A stretch of 64,000 nucleotides of DNA from Sulfurimonas sp. CG01_land_8_20_14_3_00_36_23 (lineage in GTDB: Bacteria; Campylobacterota; Campylobacteria; Campylobacterales; Sulfurimonadaceae). The DNA lies in NCBI GenBank assembly GCA_002781365.1, contig PETN01000017.1, positions 27,720 to 91,719 of the forward strand, given 5' to 3'. Made by a program: the position numbers and the translations under genes. Positions 10,526 to 19,846 of the stretch are shown here, one piece after another. Within the stretch, counting starts at the first letter, position 1; every line of letters starts with the position of its first letter. The notes below the pieces were generated by a model that did not search any database, was not told the origin of the DNA, and saw only the letters and a list, made by a program, of their open reading frames with translations.

Positions 10526-11336
10526 TACATCCATCGCTATCGGCGGTTTCGATGGAATGCACATCGGACATCAGCATCTTTTCTCTGCTTTAGGGGAGAG
10601 GGGAACTATTGTGGCGATTGAGACGGGGTATGCAAACCTGACACCTAAAAGAGAGCGAGAAAATTTTACCCATTATCCTATTATGTATATTGAACTTGAA
10701 GCTATTCGTCATTTGAGTGGGGAGGAGTTTATAGCGTTTTTAAAAGAGAAATTTCCAAAGCTTCAAAAAATCGTTGTCGGGTATGATTTTCAATTTGGAA
10801 AAAACAGAAAACACGCTGTTGAAGATTTGAAAACTCTTTTTGATGGAGAGGTGAAGGTTATAGATAAAGTGACTTTTGAGGGGGAGTCTGTACACTCCAA
10901 CAAGATACGAACAAAACTTCAACTCGGTGACATTAAAGGTGCAAACGCATACTTAGGACATAACTACACGATAAAAGGTGAACATATCTCTGGACAAGGG
11001 ATTGGCACTACAGAGTTGGTTGCAACAATCAATCTTCAAACAGATGGATTTTTAGTTCCAAAAGAGGGTGTTTATGTGACACTTACCCGTATTGATGATG
11101 AAGAACATTACCATCCATCCGTCTCTTTTATAGGACATAGAGTTACAACGGACGGCTCATTTGCTGTAGAGACGCATGTTCTCGATGGAGAAGTTATCTG
11201 CAAAGAGAGAGCCAGCATCAGTTTTGTGCGTTTTATACGTGACAATAAGAAGTTTGAAACACTTTCAGAGTTAAAAGAGGCTATCAAAAAAGATATAGCG
11301 GTTGCCTCCAAAGAGTTACAATTTTTACAATTATAA
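10497..11336 (+). CDS. ribF: bifunctional riboflavin kinase / FAD synthetase
   Basis: 279 residues. Converts riboflavin to FMN and FAD. The nucleotidyltransferase part opens with IGGFDGMHIGHQHL (HxGH-type motif), with VVGYDFQFGKNR further on; the C-terminal riboflavin kinase barrel has GQGIGTTELVATINL in place of the usual G-R-x-LGxPTAN, a diverged but recognisable version for this phylum. I keep the TTG start at 10497, which has AGAGGG five bases upstream; an ATG at 10515 without such a site is the alternative. Coupled to tlyA by overlap. Confidence 0.9.
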   Translation: MSTVTAMKNSTSIAIGGFDGMHIGHQHLFSALGERGTIVAIETGYANLTPKRERENFTHYPIMYIELEAIRHLSGEEFIAFLKEKFPKLQKIVVGYDFQFGKNRKHAVEDLKTLFDGEVKVIDKVTFEGESVHSNKIRTKLQLGDIKGANAYLGHNYTIKGEHISGQGIGTTELVATINLQTDGFLVPKEGVYVTLTRIDDEEHYHPSVSFIGHRVTTDGSFAVETHVLDGEVICKERASISFVRFIRDNKKFETLSELKEAIKKDIAVASKELQFLQL

Positions 11337-11351
11337 ATAAAGAGAGAAGTC

Positions 11352-12362
11352 ATGGATAGAGTGTATTTACAAAATGGTGAGCAAATAGACTTTGACTTTT
11401 ACCAAAACGAGAAAGATTTTGTCGTAGATGAAATCCCACTGGGCGAGTTTAAAGGCAGAGGTAATTTCATAATCCTGCATGTGAAAAAAGTGGAACTTAC
11501 AACATGGGATATGATAGCAGTCTTTGCAGAGTTTTTAAAAGTTCCAGCACAAAAGATAGGCTACGCAGGGCTTAAAGATAAACATGCAACGACAACGCAG
11601 TACATCTCAGTGGAACTCAAATATGAAAAAGAGTTGAAAAAGTTCCGTCATCCTCAGATAAAGATACTCTCAACGCAACACCACACAGAGTCTATTCAGA
11701 TGGGTGGACTTGCGGGGAATCGTTTTAGTATCAATCTCTATGACATCAATGATATTAAAGCAGGGCGTATAGAAAAACTTGCAAGAAAAGCTGAAAAAAA
11801 TGGGGTTCTTAACTATTTTGGTTATCAACGCTTTGGTCGTGATGGCGATTCAATCAATCAAGCAAAAGAGATGATAGCGGGCGAACTGCATGTAACAGAT
11901 ACAAAACTAAAAAAGTTTTTGATTTCAATCTATCAAAGTACTTTTTTTAATGAATGGCTTAAAGAGAGAGTTGCGTTAAGCGGTGAAAGTGAGCAGTTCA
12001 AACTTTTGGAAGGGGATATATATCTCTCAAAAGATGGAAAGTTGATTACACCTACAGCGCCTCCTCTTAAAGATTTTCAGGCAAGAAAATTAGTTCCTAC
12101 TGGGCTTTTATGCGGACGAGGTGTTTATAGATCTCGTGGGGAAGCAAGAGAGATAGAGAAAAAGTATGATGATGAATTTTTAGTGGAGAAAGGTCTTCGA
12201 CGAGAAGCTGTAGTATTTCCACATGCCATTGTATGTAAGTACAACAAAGGCTTTGGCGTGCTAAATATCTCTTTTACTCTCCCAAGAGGCTCCTATGCAA
12301 CAGTCTTTTTAGAGAGTATTGCAAATAAGAACTTCACTGCAAAAGATGTCAAAAAAAGTTAA
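11352..12362 (+). CDS. truD: tRNA pseudouridine(13) synthase
   Basis: 336 residues, normal for TruD. Isomerises U13 in tRNA. The signature GYAGLKDKHATTTQ lies at about residues 70-83, with the catalytic Asp in KDK; the later NYFGYQRFG is the second family motif. The ribosome site AAAGAGAG lies eight bases before the ATG, 15 bases after ribF, so it probably belongs to the ligA-ribF operon as its last gene; a hairpin follows at 12380-12406. Confidence 0.95.
   Translation: MDRVYLQNGEQIDFDFYQNEKDFVVDEIPLGEFKGRGNFIILHVKKVELTTWDMIAVFAEFLKVPAQKIGYAGLKDKHATTTQYISVELKYEKELKKFRHPQIKILSTQHHTESIQMGGLAGNRFSINLYDINDIKAGRIEKLARKAEKNGVLNYFGYQRFGRDGDSINQAKEMIAGELHVTDTKLKKFLISIYQSTFFNEWLKERVALSGESEQFKLLEGDIYLSKDGKLITPTAPPLKDFQARKLVPTGLLCGRGVYRSRGEAREIEKKYDDEFLVEKGLRREAVVFPHAIVCKYNKGFGVLNISFTLPRGSYATVFLESIANKNFTAKDVKKS
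12217..12229 (+). repeat. dispersed word CCACATGCC, copy 8
   Basis: Core at 12219-12227, 12 of 13 bases match; near the 3' end of truD, read as V-F-P-H-A. Confidence 0.85.
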
Positions 12363-12379
12363 TCCTCTTTTTCTTCTCT

Positions 12380-12406
12380 TTGGCATGTGGAAATTCCACA
12401 TGCCAA
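12380..12406. terminator. hairpin made of two head-to-head copies (9 and 10) of TTCCACATGCCAA
   Basis: A perfect inverted repeat with 13-base arms (12380-12392 and 12394-12406) and one central base lies 18 bases after the truD stop. Each arm is a full copy of the dispersed word, in opposite orientations. No U-tract follows, so termination strength is uncertain. Paired uptake sequences acting as terminators are known in Neisseria and Haemophilus; here that is inference from position and symmetry. Confidence 0.7.
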
Positions 12407-12459
12407 TATAAATTTTAAAATGTATATAGAATATTATAATTATTTAATACAAGTTAGAT

Positions 12460-12465
12460 TATAAT
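12460..12465 (+). promoter_or_regulatory. probable -10 box of atpB
   Basis: TATAAT preceded by AGAT, 29 bases before the atpB start; the stretch upstream is AT-rich. A ribosome site AAAGGGAG follows at about 12480. No clear -35 is seen, which is usual for sigma-70 promoters in this phylum. Confidence 0.5.
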
Positions 12466-12494
12466 CACGTAATTTTTCAAAAGGGAGCTTTTCT

Positions 12495-13169
12495 ATGCCA
12501 GAATTGTTTACATTTTTTGGTCTTGTTGGACACGATAAGATTTGGATATATATGACGCATATGCTACTGTCAGTCGGTATTGCTATTTTACTTGTTAAGG
12601 TAGCTATGGCGAACCTTCAAATGGTTCCAAAGGGAACTCAAAACGTTATGGAAGCATACATCGCTGGTGTTCTAAAAATGGGAACGGATGTAATGGGTCA
12701 TGAAAATGCACGTCGTTATCTTCCTCTTGTAGCGACTATTGGTCTATTTGTTGGAATCGCTAACTTAATCGGTGTTGTTCCTGGCTTTGAAGCTCCAACA
12801 GCATTTTTAGAAATGCCTCTTACTTTAGCTCTTGTTGTATTTGTTTACTATAACTTTGAAGGTATCCGTCGTCAAGGTGTTATAAAATACTTTAAGCACT
12901 TTTTAGGTCCAGTTTGGTGGTTATATTGGTTAATGTTTCCAATCGAAATAGTATCTCACTTTTCTCGTTTGGTTTCTCTTAGCTTCCGTCTTTTCGGAAA
13001 TGTTAAGGGTGACGATATGTTCTTGATGGTTATTCTTATGTTGGCTCCTTGGTTATTACCAATGATTCCTTTTGCTCTTCTTACTTTTATGGCATTTTTG
13101 CAAGCGTTTATCTTTATGATGCTTACGTATGTTTATCTTGGCGGCGCAGTAGCTGTTGACGAGCACTAA
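12495..13169 (+). CDS. atpB: F0F1 ATP synthase subunit a
   Basis: 224 residues with about five to six membrane helices. Forms the proton half-channels beside the c-ring. The conserved SLSFRLFGN contains the essential Arg, and the C-terminal [16 protein letters not shown] is the last helix. It is isolated from the other ATP synthase genes, as is common in Campylobacterota. It starts after a promoter-like TATAAT at 12460 and is followed after 11 bases by a small membrane protein. Confidence 0.95.
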   Translation: MPELFTFFGLVGHDKIWIYMTHMLLSVGIAILLVKVAMANLQMVPKGTQNVMEAYIAGVLKMGTDVMGHENARRYLPLVATIGLFVGIANLIGVVPGFEAPTAFLEMPLTLALVVFVYYNFEGIRRQGVIKYFKHFLGPVWWLYWLMFPIEIVSHFSRLVSLSFRLFGNVKGDDMFLMVILMLAPWLLPMIPFALLTFMAFLQAFIFMMLTYVYLGGAVAVDEH

Positions 13170-13180
13170 AACCACTCTTT

Positions 13181-13444
13181 ATGCAAAAAGATAAATTCGA
13201 TAGAATTATAAGCTTTTTGCTCGGAGCATCATGGGCAATTGTCATCTTTGGTGCTTTTATAACTTTTAACAGCTTCCTTGTCTTAGGTTTTGCTCTCTCC
13301 CTCTTTATAACAATCGCTTTTGTTGTTCTTTCGCTTTTTATGATATTAGCACTTGATGCTTTTTCTATTAACAGACAAAGATTACTAGAAGCTCAAAAAC
13401 AGACAAAACTTTTGGCAAAAATCTACTCTAAACATACAAAGTGA
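13181..13444 (+). CDS. small two-helix membrane protein
   Basis: 87 residues with two hydrophobic helices (about 10-30 and 33-60) and a basic C-terminal tail rich in Lys, Gln and Arg. It starts 11 bases after atpB and is likely co-transcribed. I do not recognise a family; an ATP-synthase assembly role similar to AtpI is possible by position only. Confidence 0.65.
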   Translation: MQKDKFDRIISFLLGASWAIVIFGAFITFNSFLVLGFALSLFITIAFVVLSLFMILALDAFSINRQRLLEAQKQTKLLAKIYSKHTK

Positions 13445-13943
13445 AAATTACTTACATCTAAATGAGCTCTGCTGTAAGCTATAACTTCAGAAATAAGAGT
13501 TACAAAAAGTATCATATCTCACTGAAGTGAGAGTGTTGAGTGAAGTAGTTTTGACTAAAGAGGGTAGTTTACTCGTTTTATACCTATGTTTATGTATGAT
13601 TTTCTCACAACTTAAATCTATTATTAAAGTTTTTACAGCCATTTATACATAAATCTTTTTTTGTTCCTAATATATCGAGTTTTTATGGATATTTTAGGAA
13701 GCAATATTTTTATTGAGCAAAGAAGTATTGTTGGATATGGGAATATTTGTAACATATTAGTGCTACTAATAAATAATATTTTAAATTATAGATAGTGGTT
13801 TTATTCTAGGAAAGCAATATAAAATATTATTATAAAAGGGAAGAATTGTAACACAATGCCGTCATCTAGAATATATAACTTTAAGTTATAAGTACTTGTT
13901 ACTTTTTTTAAATAGAATAACAAAATAAAAAAAAGGAGAAAAT
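13445..13943 (+). other. 499-base AT-rich intergenic region before petA
   Basis: No credible gene. It holds a small hairpin (TCTCAC and GTGAGA, 13517-13532), without a U-tract, that might end the atpB transcript, and 12-base inverted AT arms at 13772-13783 and 13820-13831. Near its end a TAGAAT-like -10 lies about 30 bases before petA, followed by the strong ribosome site AAAAGGAG. The unusual length suggests long upstream control of the bc1 operon. Confidence 0.5.
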
Positions 13944-14468
13944 ATGGAAAATTACAGCCGTAGGGGTTTTATTGGTAAAGCGGTTGGTGCTGTAGCAGCA
14001 GTAGGCGCGATTGCCTCATTGACCGCTATGAAAAAAACCTGGGATCCACTGGCAAGTACTAAAGCCGCAGGTTTTACAACTCTTGATATGTCAATTTATA
14101 AAGAGGGTGAGATGGCAGTTGAAAAATGGAGAGGAAAGCCTATCTTTGTTTTGAAACAGACTTCTGAAATGTTAAAGACCCTCACAGCTAAACAAAAAGA
14201 GCGTATTGTTATGGTTGGAGATGAAGGGTTTCTTATCAATATAGGTATCTGTACGCACCTTGGTTGTATCCCTGCCTATCGTTCTCAATCAGAAGATTTT
14301 TTGTGCCCGTGTCATGGTGGCATGTATGATCATTCTGGCGATGTAATTAAAGACCCACCTCCAAGAGGATTTGATATCCCTCCTTTTAAGATAGATGGAA
14401 AGAAACTTGTCCTTGGGGAAGAGGGACCTGAATATAGAAAAATGAAAAATAATGGCATTACGCTATAA
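13944..14468 (+). CDS. petA: ubiquinol-cytochrome c reductase Rieske iron-sulfur subunit
   Basis: 174 residues. Carries the high-potential 2Fe-2S cluster of the bc1 complex that takes electrons from quinol. A twin-arginine signal SRRGFIGK at residues 5-12 leads into an uncleaved membrane anchor. The cluster ligands are in CTHLGC (about 105-110) and CPCHGG (about 125-130). First gene of petABC; a ribosome site AAAAGGAG lies eight bases upstream. Confidence 0.96.
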   Translation: MENYSRRGFIGKAVGAVAAVGAIASLTAMKKTWDPLASTKAAGFTTLDMSIYKEGEMAVEKWRGKPIFVLKQTSEMLKTLTAKQKERIVMVGDEGFLINIGICTHLGCIPAYRSQSEDFLCPCHGGMYDHSGDVIKDPPPRGFDIPPFKIDGKKLVLGEEGPEYRKMKNNGITL

Positions 14469-14483
14469 ACTAGAGGAGGATAA

Positions 14484-15677
14484 ATGACACATTCTACAAA
14501 AGAAATAAGCCAAGATGATGGATTGAATCAGGCTACAATAGAAACAAATGAAGATAATGAATCAAATCATAATTCAACTGAACATGCCCATAGTCCTGTA
14601 CTAACTTTGGATTATTGGTTCTCTAGTAAATTCAATTTTATTAGAGCTACGGGGATGGTACTTGCAGTAACAATGGTTTTACTGTTAATATCTGGAGTTT
14701 TTTTACTTATGTATTATCAACCAAATATTAATACTGCCTTTGATAGCGTGAACTACACAATTATGACAGAGGTTGAGTTTGGATGGTTGTGGAGACATAT
14801 TCACTCTGTAGCTGGATCGGTAGGGTTCATGATTTTGTATATTCACATGTTTGTAACTATCTATGAAGGTCATTATAAAAAAGGGGGTCGTGAGACACTC
14901 TGGATGTCTGGAACGTTTCTGTTAATTGCATATTCACTTGAATCATTTTCTGGTTACATGCTACCATGGGGACAGATGTCGTATTGGGCTGGTTCAGTTA
15001 TTACTAATCTTTTTGCAGGTGGTTCTTTACACCTTGATGGTTTAGTTCAGTGGGTTCGTGGAGATTATGTCATGGCACAAGCATATTTGAATAGATTCTT
15101 TATGCTTCACGTAGTGGTAGTACCTGGAGTGATTATTGGTCTCCTTGTTTGGCACTTTCCACCAAAATATACATCTGTTAAAAAAGGTGGTTCAAAGCTT
15201 TCTGCATTTGCGAAAAACTTTTACTCTAAAGATATAATGCTTATAAGTATGTACTTAGTATTTTTCTTTTACTTAGTATTTTTTAATTATGGGTTTTCTA
15301 TGGAAACAACTAACTTTGAAATAGTAGATGGACTAAAAACACCTGCACATATTTATCCAGAGTGGTATTTTTTATGGTCGTATGAACTTCTTCGTCCATT
15401 TCCTATCGATCTAGGTCTTATTGTATTTGGTATTTCACAAATTATTTTCTTCTTTGTGCCGGCTTTAGATAGAAGTCCAAATGCTGTTGATGCATCTCGT
15501 CGTGGCTTATTTAAATATTGGTTCTGGTTACTACTTATTGATATGATTGTACTTACATTCCTTGGAAAGCTTCCACCTACAGGTATGTACCAAGTTACTG
15601 GACTTATAGCTTCTCTTGTATTCTGTGCACTATGGATGGCACTGCCAGTTATCACAAAATTTGAAAAAAAGGTATAG
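14484..15677 (+). CDS. petB: cytochrome b subunit of the bc1 complex
   Basis: 397 residues with about eight to nine membrane helices. Binds the two b hemes between helices B and D: WRHIHSVAGS and HMFVTIYEGHYK supply one pair of His ligands each with the later ligands in FMLHVVVVPG and LLVWHF. The Qo-site motif appears as PEWYFLWSYELLR. A polar N-terminal extension of about 40 residues precedes the first helix. Lies 15 bases after petA and 8 bases before petC. Confidence 0.95.
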   Translation: MTHSTKEISQDDGLNQATIETNEDNESNHNSTEHAHSPVLTLDYWFSSKFNFIRATGMVLAVTMVLLLISGVFLLMYYQPNINTAFDSVNYTIMTEVEFGWLWRHIHSVAGSVGFMILYIHMFVTIYEGHYKKGGRETLWMSGTFLLIAYSLESFSGYMLPWGQMSYWAGSVITNLFAGGSLHLDGLVQWVRGDYVMAQAYLNRFFMLHVVVVPGVIIGLLVWHFPPKYTSVKKGGSKLSAFAKNFYSKDIMLISMYLVFFFYLVFFNYGFSMETTNFEIVDGLKTPAHIYPEWYFLWSYELLRPFPIDLGLIVFGISQIIFFFVPALDRSPNAVDASRRGLFKYWFWLLLIDMIVLTFLGKLPPTGMYQVTGLIASLVFCALWMALPVITKFEKKV

Positions 15678-15685
15678 GAAAGAGA

Positions 15686-16642
15686 ATGAAAACACTTATA
15701 AAAACGATTGTAATAATATTATTTACTCTTTTGACTTACTACTTACTTGAGGTAAGTGCACACTCTATATTACATAAACATGTAGAGGGTGATAATTTTG
15801 CTTATGCTGATCTTGAAGATATGAATAAAACAGGTAATGTAGCACGTGGAGAGGAACTTGTGATGGGAGCTGGTGCTTGTACAGGGTGTCACTCTATAGA
15901 GGTTGCTGGTATGTCAGCTCCAATGGATGCTAATATGGCTGCTGCGACTTATGGTGTTAGACCACCTGATTTAAGTAATGCTGGTATTATTTTTGATCCT
16001 AAATTTTTAGCTAATCTTATTAAGAATCCTGCACATGCTCTGAAAGTTGAACATAAGTTTAATGCAGAAAATGGTAAAGAATTTCCGATGGTATCTTTCG
16101 GTGGAGCCGGTGGAGATATAAACCAAGAGGTAGCTGATATGGTTGCTTATCTTCAATCAATAGCAACAAATAAAGAAGCTGTTAGTCCTAAAATTGCGTT
16201 TGAACAAGCATGTGGAAGATGTCATGCTAATCGTTATGCTTCATGGACTCAACTTGGAGAACGTCCAACTTTCAAAAAAGAGCAAGATGCACTTCAGTTC
16301 CAAATGAATCTGCTCGATTATGAAGATAGCTTAAAAGGATATTTGGGTAAATTACCACCTGACTTAAGTACAATGATTCGTGCACGTAGTGCTCACTATG
16401 TAGAAACATTTGTAGAAAATCCAGAGAGTTACATAAAAGGCACTCCGATGCCTCGTGTTGGTCTTACTAAAGATTCAATGGAAAAAGTAATCGAGTATCT
16501 TTTAGATACTGGTGATGCAAAACGTAAAGAGATTAAAACAGTTGGTATCTATACGATGTTATTTCTCATTAACTTTACAGCCTTAGTGATTGTATGGAGA
16601 AAGCAACTTTGGAAAAAGTATCTTTGGAAAGATGAGGAGTAA
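15686..16642 (+). CDS. petC: diheme cytochrome c subunit of the bc1 complex
   Basis: 318 residues. An N-terminal hydrophobic segment and a C-terminal membrane anchor (near residue 290) bracket two heme c domains, with CTGCH at about residue 70 and CGRCH at about residue 175. A diheme c-type subunit in place of classical cytochrome c1 is characteristic of Campylobacterota. Passes electrons from the Rieske protein to a soluble cytochrome c. Last gene of petABC; a possible hairpin follows at 16660. Confidence 0.94.
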   Translation: MKTLIKTIVIILFTLLTYYLLEVSAHSILHKHVEGDNFAYADLEDMNKTGNVARGEELVMGAGACTGCHSIEVAGMSAPMDANMAAATYGVRPPDLSNAGIIFDPKFLANLIKNPAHALKVEHKFNAENGKEFPMVSFGGAGGDINQEVADMVAYLQSIATNKEAVSPKIAFEQACGRCHANRYASWTQLGERPTFKKEQDALQFQMNLLDYEDSLKGYLGKLPPDLSTMIRARSAHYVETFVENPESYIKGTPMPRVGLTKDSMEKVIEYLLDTGDAKRKEIKTVGIYTMLFLINFTALVIVWRKQLWKKYLWKDEE

Positions 16643-16659
16643 GTAAAAAACTTCTCTCT

Positions 16660-16678
16660 TGTTCCCCTTGCGGGAACA
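16660..16678 (+). terminator. hairpin after petC
   Basis: Seven-base arms TGTTCCC and GGGAACA around a five-base loop, 17 bases after the petC stop. No U-tract follows, so it may stabilise the message rather than end it. Confidence 0.5.
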
Positions 16679-16855
16679 TATATAGTAAAAAATAGTTCAA
16701 ACTCTTCACTTTATAAACCTCTATTTTCTTCATATAACTTTCCTTTAGAACCTAATAATAATTAAAATCATTTTATGAGAGTTAAAAGCTTTAATTAGTT
16801 AGAATAAGTAACTCATTATTATTGTCATAGAATATGACACAATTTAAGGAAATAC

Positions 16856-18280
16856 ATGTTTGAAGTAGTTATAGGTCTTGAAGTACATACGCAGTTAAAT
16901 ACAAATACAAAACTTTTTTGTTCTTGTCCAACGAGTTTTAATCATAAACAAAATACAAATACATGCCCAACATGTTTAGCTCTTCCTGGAGCTTTACCAG
17001 TTTTAAATAAAGAAGTTTTACATAAGTCGATTATGCTTGGAACTGCACTCAATGCAACGATAAATCAGACTTCTTACTTTGATAGAAAGTCCTACTTTTA
17101 CCCAGACTCTCCTAGTGCATATCAAATCACGCAGCTTTATACTCCTGTTATCGATCATGGAACACTTAAGATTGATTTTGAAGATGGTACGCATAAAATT
17201 ATTCGTGTAAATCGTGCACATATTGAAGCAGATGCAGGAAAAAATATCCATGATGGCGATATATCAAAAGTGGATTTAAATCGTGCTGGAACTCCACTTT
17301 TAGAGATAGTTTCAGAACCAGATTTAAGCAATGGCGAAGAGGTAGTTCTTTATCTTAAAAAACTTCACTCTATCATTCGTTACTTAGATATTGGTGATGC
17401 AAATATGCAAGAGGGCTCCTTTCGTGTGGATGTAAATGTTTCTATCCGTCCAAAAGGGGATACAAAACTTTATACGCGTGTAGAAATAAAAAATATAAAC
17501 TCATTCAAATTTATTCAAAAAGCGATTGAACTTGAAGTGGCTCGTCAAGTAGAGGCTTGGGAAGATGGTGTGTACGATCAAGAGATTTGCCAAGAGACTA
17601 GACTTTTTGACCAAGTAAAACAAGAGACACGTTCAATGCGTGGTAAAGAGGAAGCTGCTGATTATCGTTATTTCCCAGAACCTGACCTCTTAAAAGTAAG
17701 TATCAGTAATGAAACACTCGCGAAGTACTCTAAAATACCTGAGCTTCCAGATGAAAAAATGGCTCGTTTTGTAAAAGAGTATGGCATGAACGATTACAGT
17801 GCAAGTGTTGTGACCTCTTCTGTAGAGATGGCACACTTCTTTGAAACTATGATGGCATGTGGAATTAGTTCTAAAAATGCTCTTACTTGGCTCACAACAG
17901 AGCTTTTAGGTCGTCTAAAAGGGGATGTAAATATTACAAATTCTCCTGTAGATGCTCAAAAACTTGGCTTTTTAGTCAAACGTATCGAAGATAAAACTAT
18001 CAGTGGAAAAGCTGCAAAAGATGTGCTTGATCATTTGATGGAGCATGACGAAGATGTGGATAGTGCTATTGATACACTTGGTTTAAAGCAGGTAAGTGAC
18101 ACAGGGGCTATAGAAGCTATATGCGATGCTGTCATTGCTGCAAATCAAGATAAAGCAGAGGAGTATAGAAGTGGAAAAGATAAACTTTTTGGCTTCTTTG
18201 TTGGACAAGTAATGAAAGAGTCTAAAGGGAGTGCAAACCCCCAAACCGTAAATGAACTTTTAAAAGTAAAGTTGGGGTAA
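16856..18280 (+). CDS. gatB: aspartyl/glutamyl-tRNA amidotransferase subunit B
   Basis: 474 residues, normal length. Transfers ammonia to Glu-tRNA(Gln) and Asp-tRNA(Asn) in the indirect pathway. The start [21 protein letters not shown] is the classical GatB signature, with zinc-binding Cys pairs in CSC and CPTC; the [14 protein letters not shown] block and a C-terminal YqeY-like domain follow. The stop TAA is directly followed by the ATG of the K+ channel gene. Confidence 0.97.
   Translation: MFEVVIGLEVHTQLNTNTKLFCSCPTSFNHKQNTNTCPTCLALPGALPVLNKEVLHKSIMLGTALNATINQTSYFDRKSYFYPDSPSAYQITQLYTPVIDHGTLKIDFEDGTHKIIRVNRAHIEADAGKNIHDGDISKVDLNRAGTPLLEIVSEPDLSNGEEVVLYLKKLHSIIRYLDIGDANMQEGSFRVDVNVSIRPKGDTKLYTRVEIKNINSFKFIQKAIELEVARQVEAWEDGVYDQEICQETRLFDQVKQETRSMRGKEEAADYRYFPEPDLLKVSISNETLAKYSKIPELPDEKMARFVKEYGMNDYSASVVTSSVEMAHFFETMMACGISSKNALTWLTTELLGRLKGDVNITNSPVDAQKLGFLVKRIEDKTISGKAAKDVLDHLMEHDEDVDSAIDTLGLKQVSDTGAIEAICDAVIAANQDKAEEYRSGKDKLFGFFVGQVMKESKGSANPQTVNELLKVKLG
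17852..17864 (-). repeat. dispersed word CCACATGCC, copy 11
   Basis: Core at 17854-17862 on the minus strand, 12 of 13 bases match; inside gatB, read as M-A-C-G-I. Confidence 0.85.
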
Positions 18281-19846
18281 ATGAATGCTCTAAAACGCTT
18301 AATCCTCGATGCATCGTATCACTTAAATACATCGGATTCTTACCAAAAGAAAAAGCGTTTTTTTTATAATCTTCTTGAAAATGATAAATACAGATATAAA
18401 AAGTATTTTGATTTAGTGATGATTACACTTATTTTTATAAGTGTAGCTATCCTTATACGTGGAGTTAAATATGAGATGAGTGACTCTCTTATTTTCTTTA
18501 ACTCCTATGTTATATCCATCTTTTTCTTAATAGAATATCTCCTTAGATTGTGGCTTACAAGTAGTATTACAGATACGGTGATAAAACGAGATGAATATGA
18601 CTCTCTTTTAGGCAGAGATATTCAATTAAGCAAAGTTTTTTCTCAAGTTCTCAGAGATAAATTTAGGTATATTTTTTCACTAAGAGCGATAATTGATTTA
18701 TTGGCAATTATGCCTTTTTTCCATGAGCTAAGACTTCTTCGAATTTTCATACTTTTTAGAATTTTTAAGCTCTTTCGATATGCAAAAAGTTTTCAAATGC
18801 TCACTTCTGTATTGGCAACGAAAAAAATTGAATTTTTAACACTTCTGATGTTTGCTTCAGTTGTTATATTTGTCTCCTCTATCTTAATCTATGTTATGGA
18901 AGCTAACAATCCAGTCTCTCCAATCAATACACTCTTTGATAGTGTTTATTGGTCTGTTGTGACAATCTCAACAGTTGGTTATGGCGATGTAGTTCCTGCA
19001 ACAAGTGAAGGTCGATTTGTTGCAATGGCAGTGATCATTGCAGGTATTGCTGTTTTGGCATTTACTACTTCTATAGTTGTTTCAGCTTTTACGGAAAAAC
19101 TCGATGAAATTAAAGAAAATAAAGCGATAGAAGATGCTTCAAAACTAAAAGAGTTCTACCTTATATGTGGTTATGAAGATGTTGCAAGACTCGTTGCCTT
19201 GAAGTTGATTAAAGATAAGAATAGGGTCATCGTTATTGATGAAGATTATGAAAGAGTTGAAAAAGCCAAACAAGATGGCTTGATTGCTCTTTGTTACAAC
19301 CCTGGGAGTATATCGAGTTATGAAAAACTGCATATCAATCTAGCTTCACAGGTTAAAGTAGTTCTTTGTCTAAGAGAAGATGATGTTGAAAATGTCTATA
19401 CAGCTTTAACGGTTAGGTCTCTATGCAAAGAGGTACATATTCTATCTCTTCTTATGAATGACATCAATAGAAAAAAAATGATTTTTACAGGTATAAATGA
19501 GATTGTTTATCCTCAAGAACTCATAGGCATGATAACAAGAGAGTTTGTTGGTCAGACTGTGGCTTTTGAAGCGATTCATGCACTTAGGAGCGATCAAACC
19601 AATTTTAATATTGAAGAAATTGCTATCACTGACTGGATTCTCAACAATTTTACACTTGTTGAGCAGTTAGATACGAAACGCTATAGAGTTGTATTGTTGG
19701 GTATCTATAAAAAAGAGAAGAGTAGATTTTTCTTCAATCCATTAGACAGTACGGTTTTAGAGAGAGGAGATTATTTTCTTGTAATAGGTCTCGGTGTTTT
19801 TATAAAAGAGTTTGAAAGATATTTACAAAAAAAGAGTTCAGAATGA
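18281..19846 (+). CDS. voltage-sensor-like potassium channel with RCK/TrkA domains
   Basis: 521 residues. About six membrane helices: helix 4 (LRLLRIFILFRIFKLFRYAK, near residues 147-167) has regularly spaced Arg/Lys like a voltage sensor, and the pore loop carries the K+ filter TVGYGD near residues 231-236. After a linker, a TrkA-N (RCK) Rossmann domain starts near residue 290 and a TrkA-C-like domain ends the protein. This is the layout of Kv-type bacterial channels fused to a ligand-gated RCK. Starts immediately after gatB and overlaps the next gene by four bases. Confidence 0.9.
   Translation: MNALKRLILDASYHLNTSDSYQKKKRFFYNLLENDKYRYKKYFDLVMITLIFISVAILIRGVKYEMSDSLIFFNSYVISIFFLIEYLLRLWLTSSITDTVIKRDEYDSLLGRDIQLSKVFSQVLRDKFRYIFSLRAIIDLLAIMPFFHELRLLRIFILFRIFKLFRYAKSFQMLTSVLATKKIEFLTLLMFASVVIFVSSILIYVMEANNPVSPINTLFDSVYWSVVTISTVGYGDVVPATSEGRFVAMAVIIAGIAVLAFTTSIVVSAFTEKLDEIKENKAIEDASKLKEFYLICGYEDVARLVALKLIKDKNRVIVIDEDYERVEKAKQDGLIALCYNPGSISSYEKLHINLASQVKVVLCLREDDVENVYTALTVRSLCKEVHILSLLMNDINRKKMIFTGINEIVYPQELIGMITREFVGQTVAFEAIHALRSDQTNFNIEEIAITDWILNNFTLVEQLDTKRYRVVLLGIYKKEKSRFFFNPLDSTVLERGDYFLVIGLGVFIKEFERYLQKKSSE

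Noticed and set aside
13685..13795. 36-codon open frame in the region before petA
   Set aside because: No ribosome site, strongly AT-driven composition and no recognisable protein features.
13772..13831. 12-base AT inverted repeat as an insertion-sequence remnant
   Set aside because: Arms are pure A/T in a very AT-rich region, with no transposase fragment or target duplication nearby.
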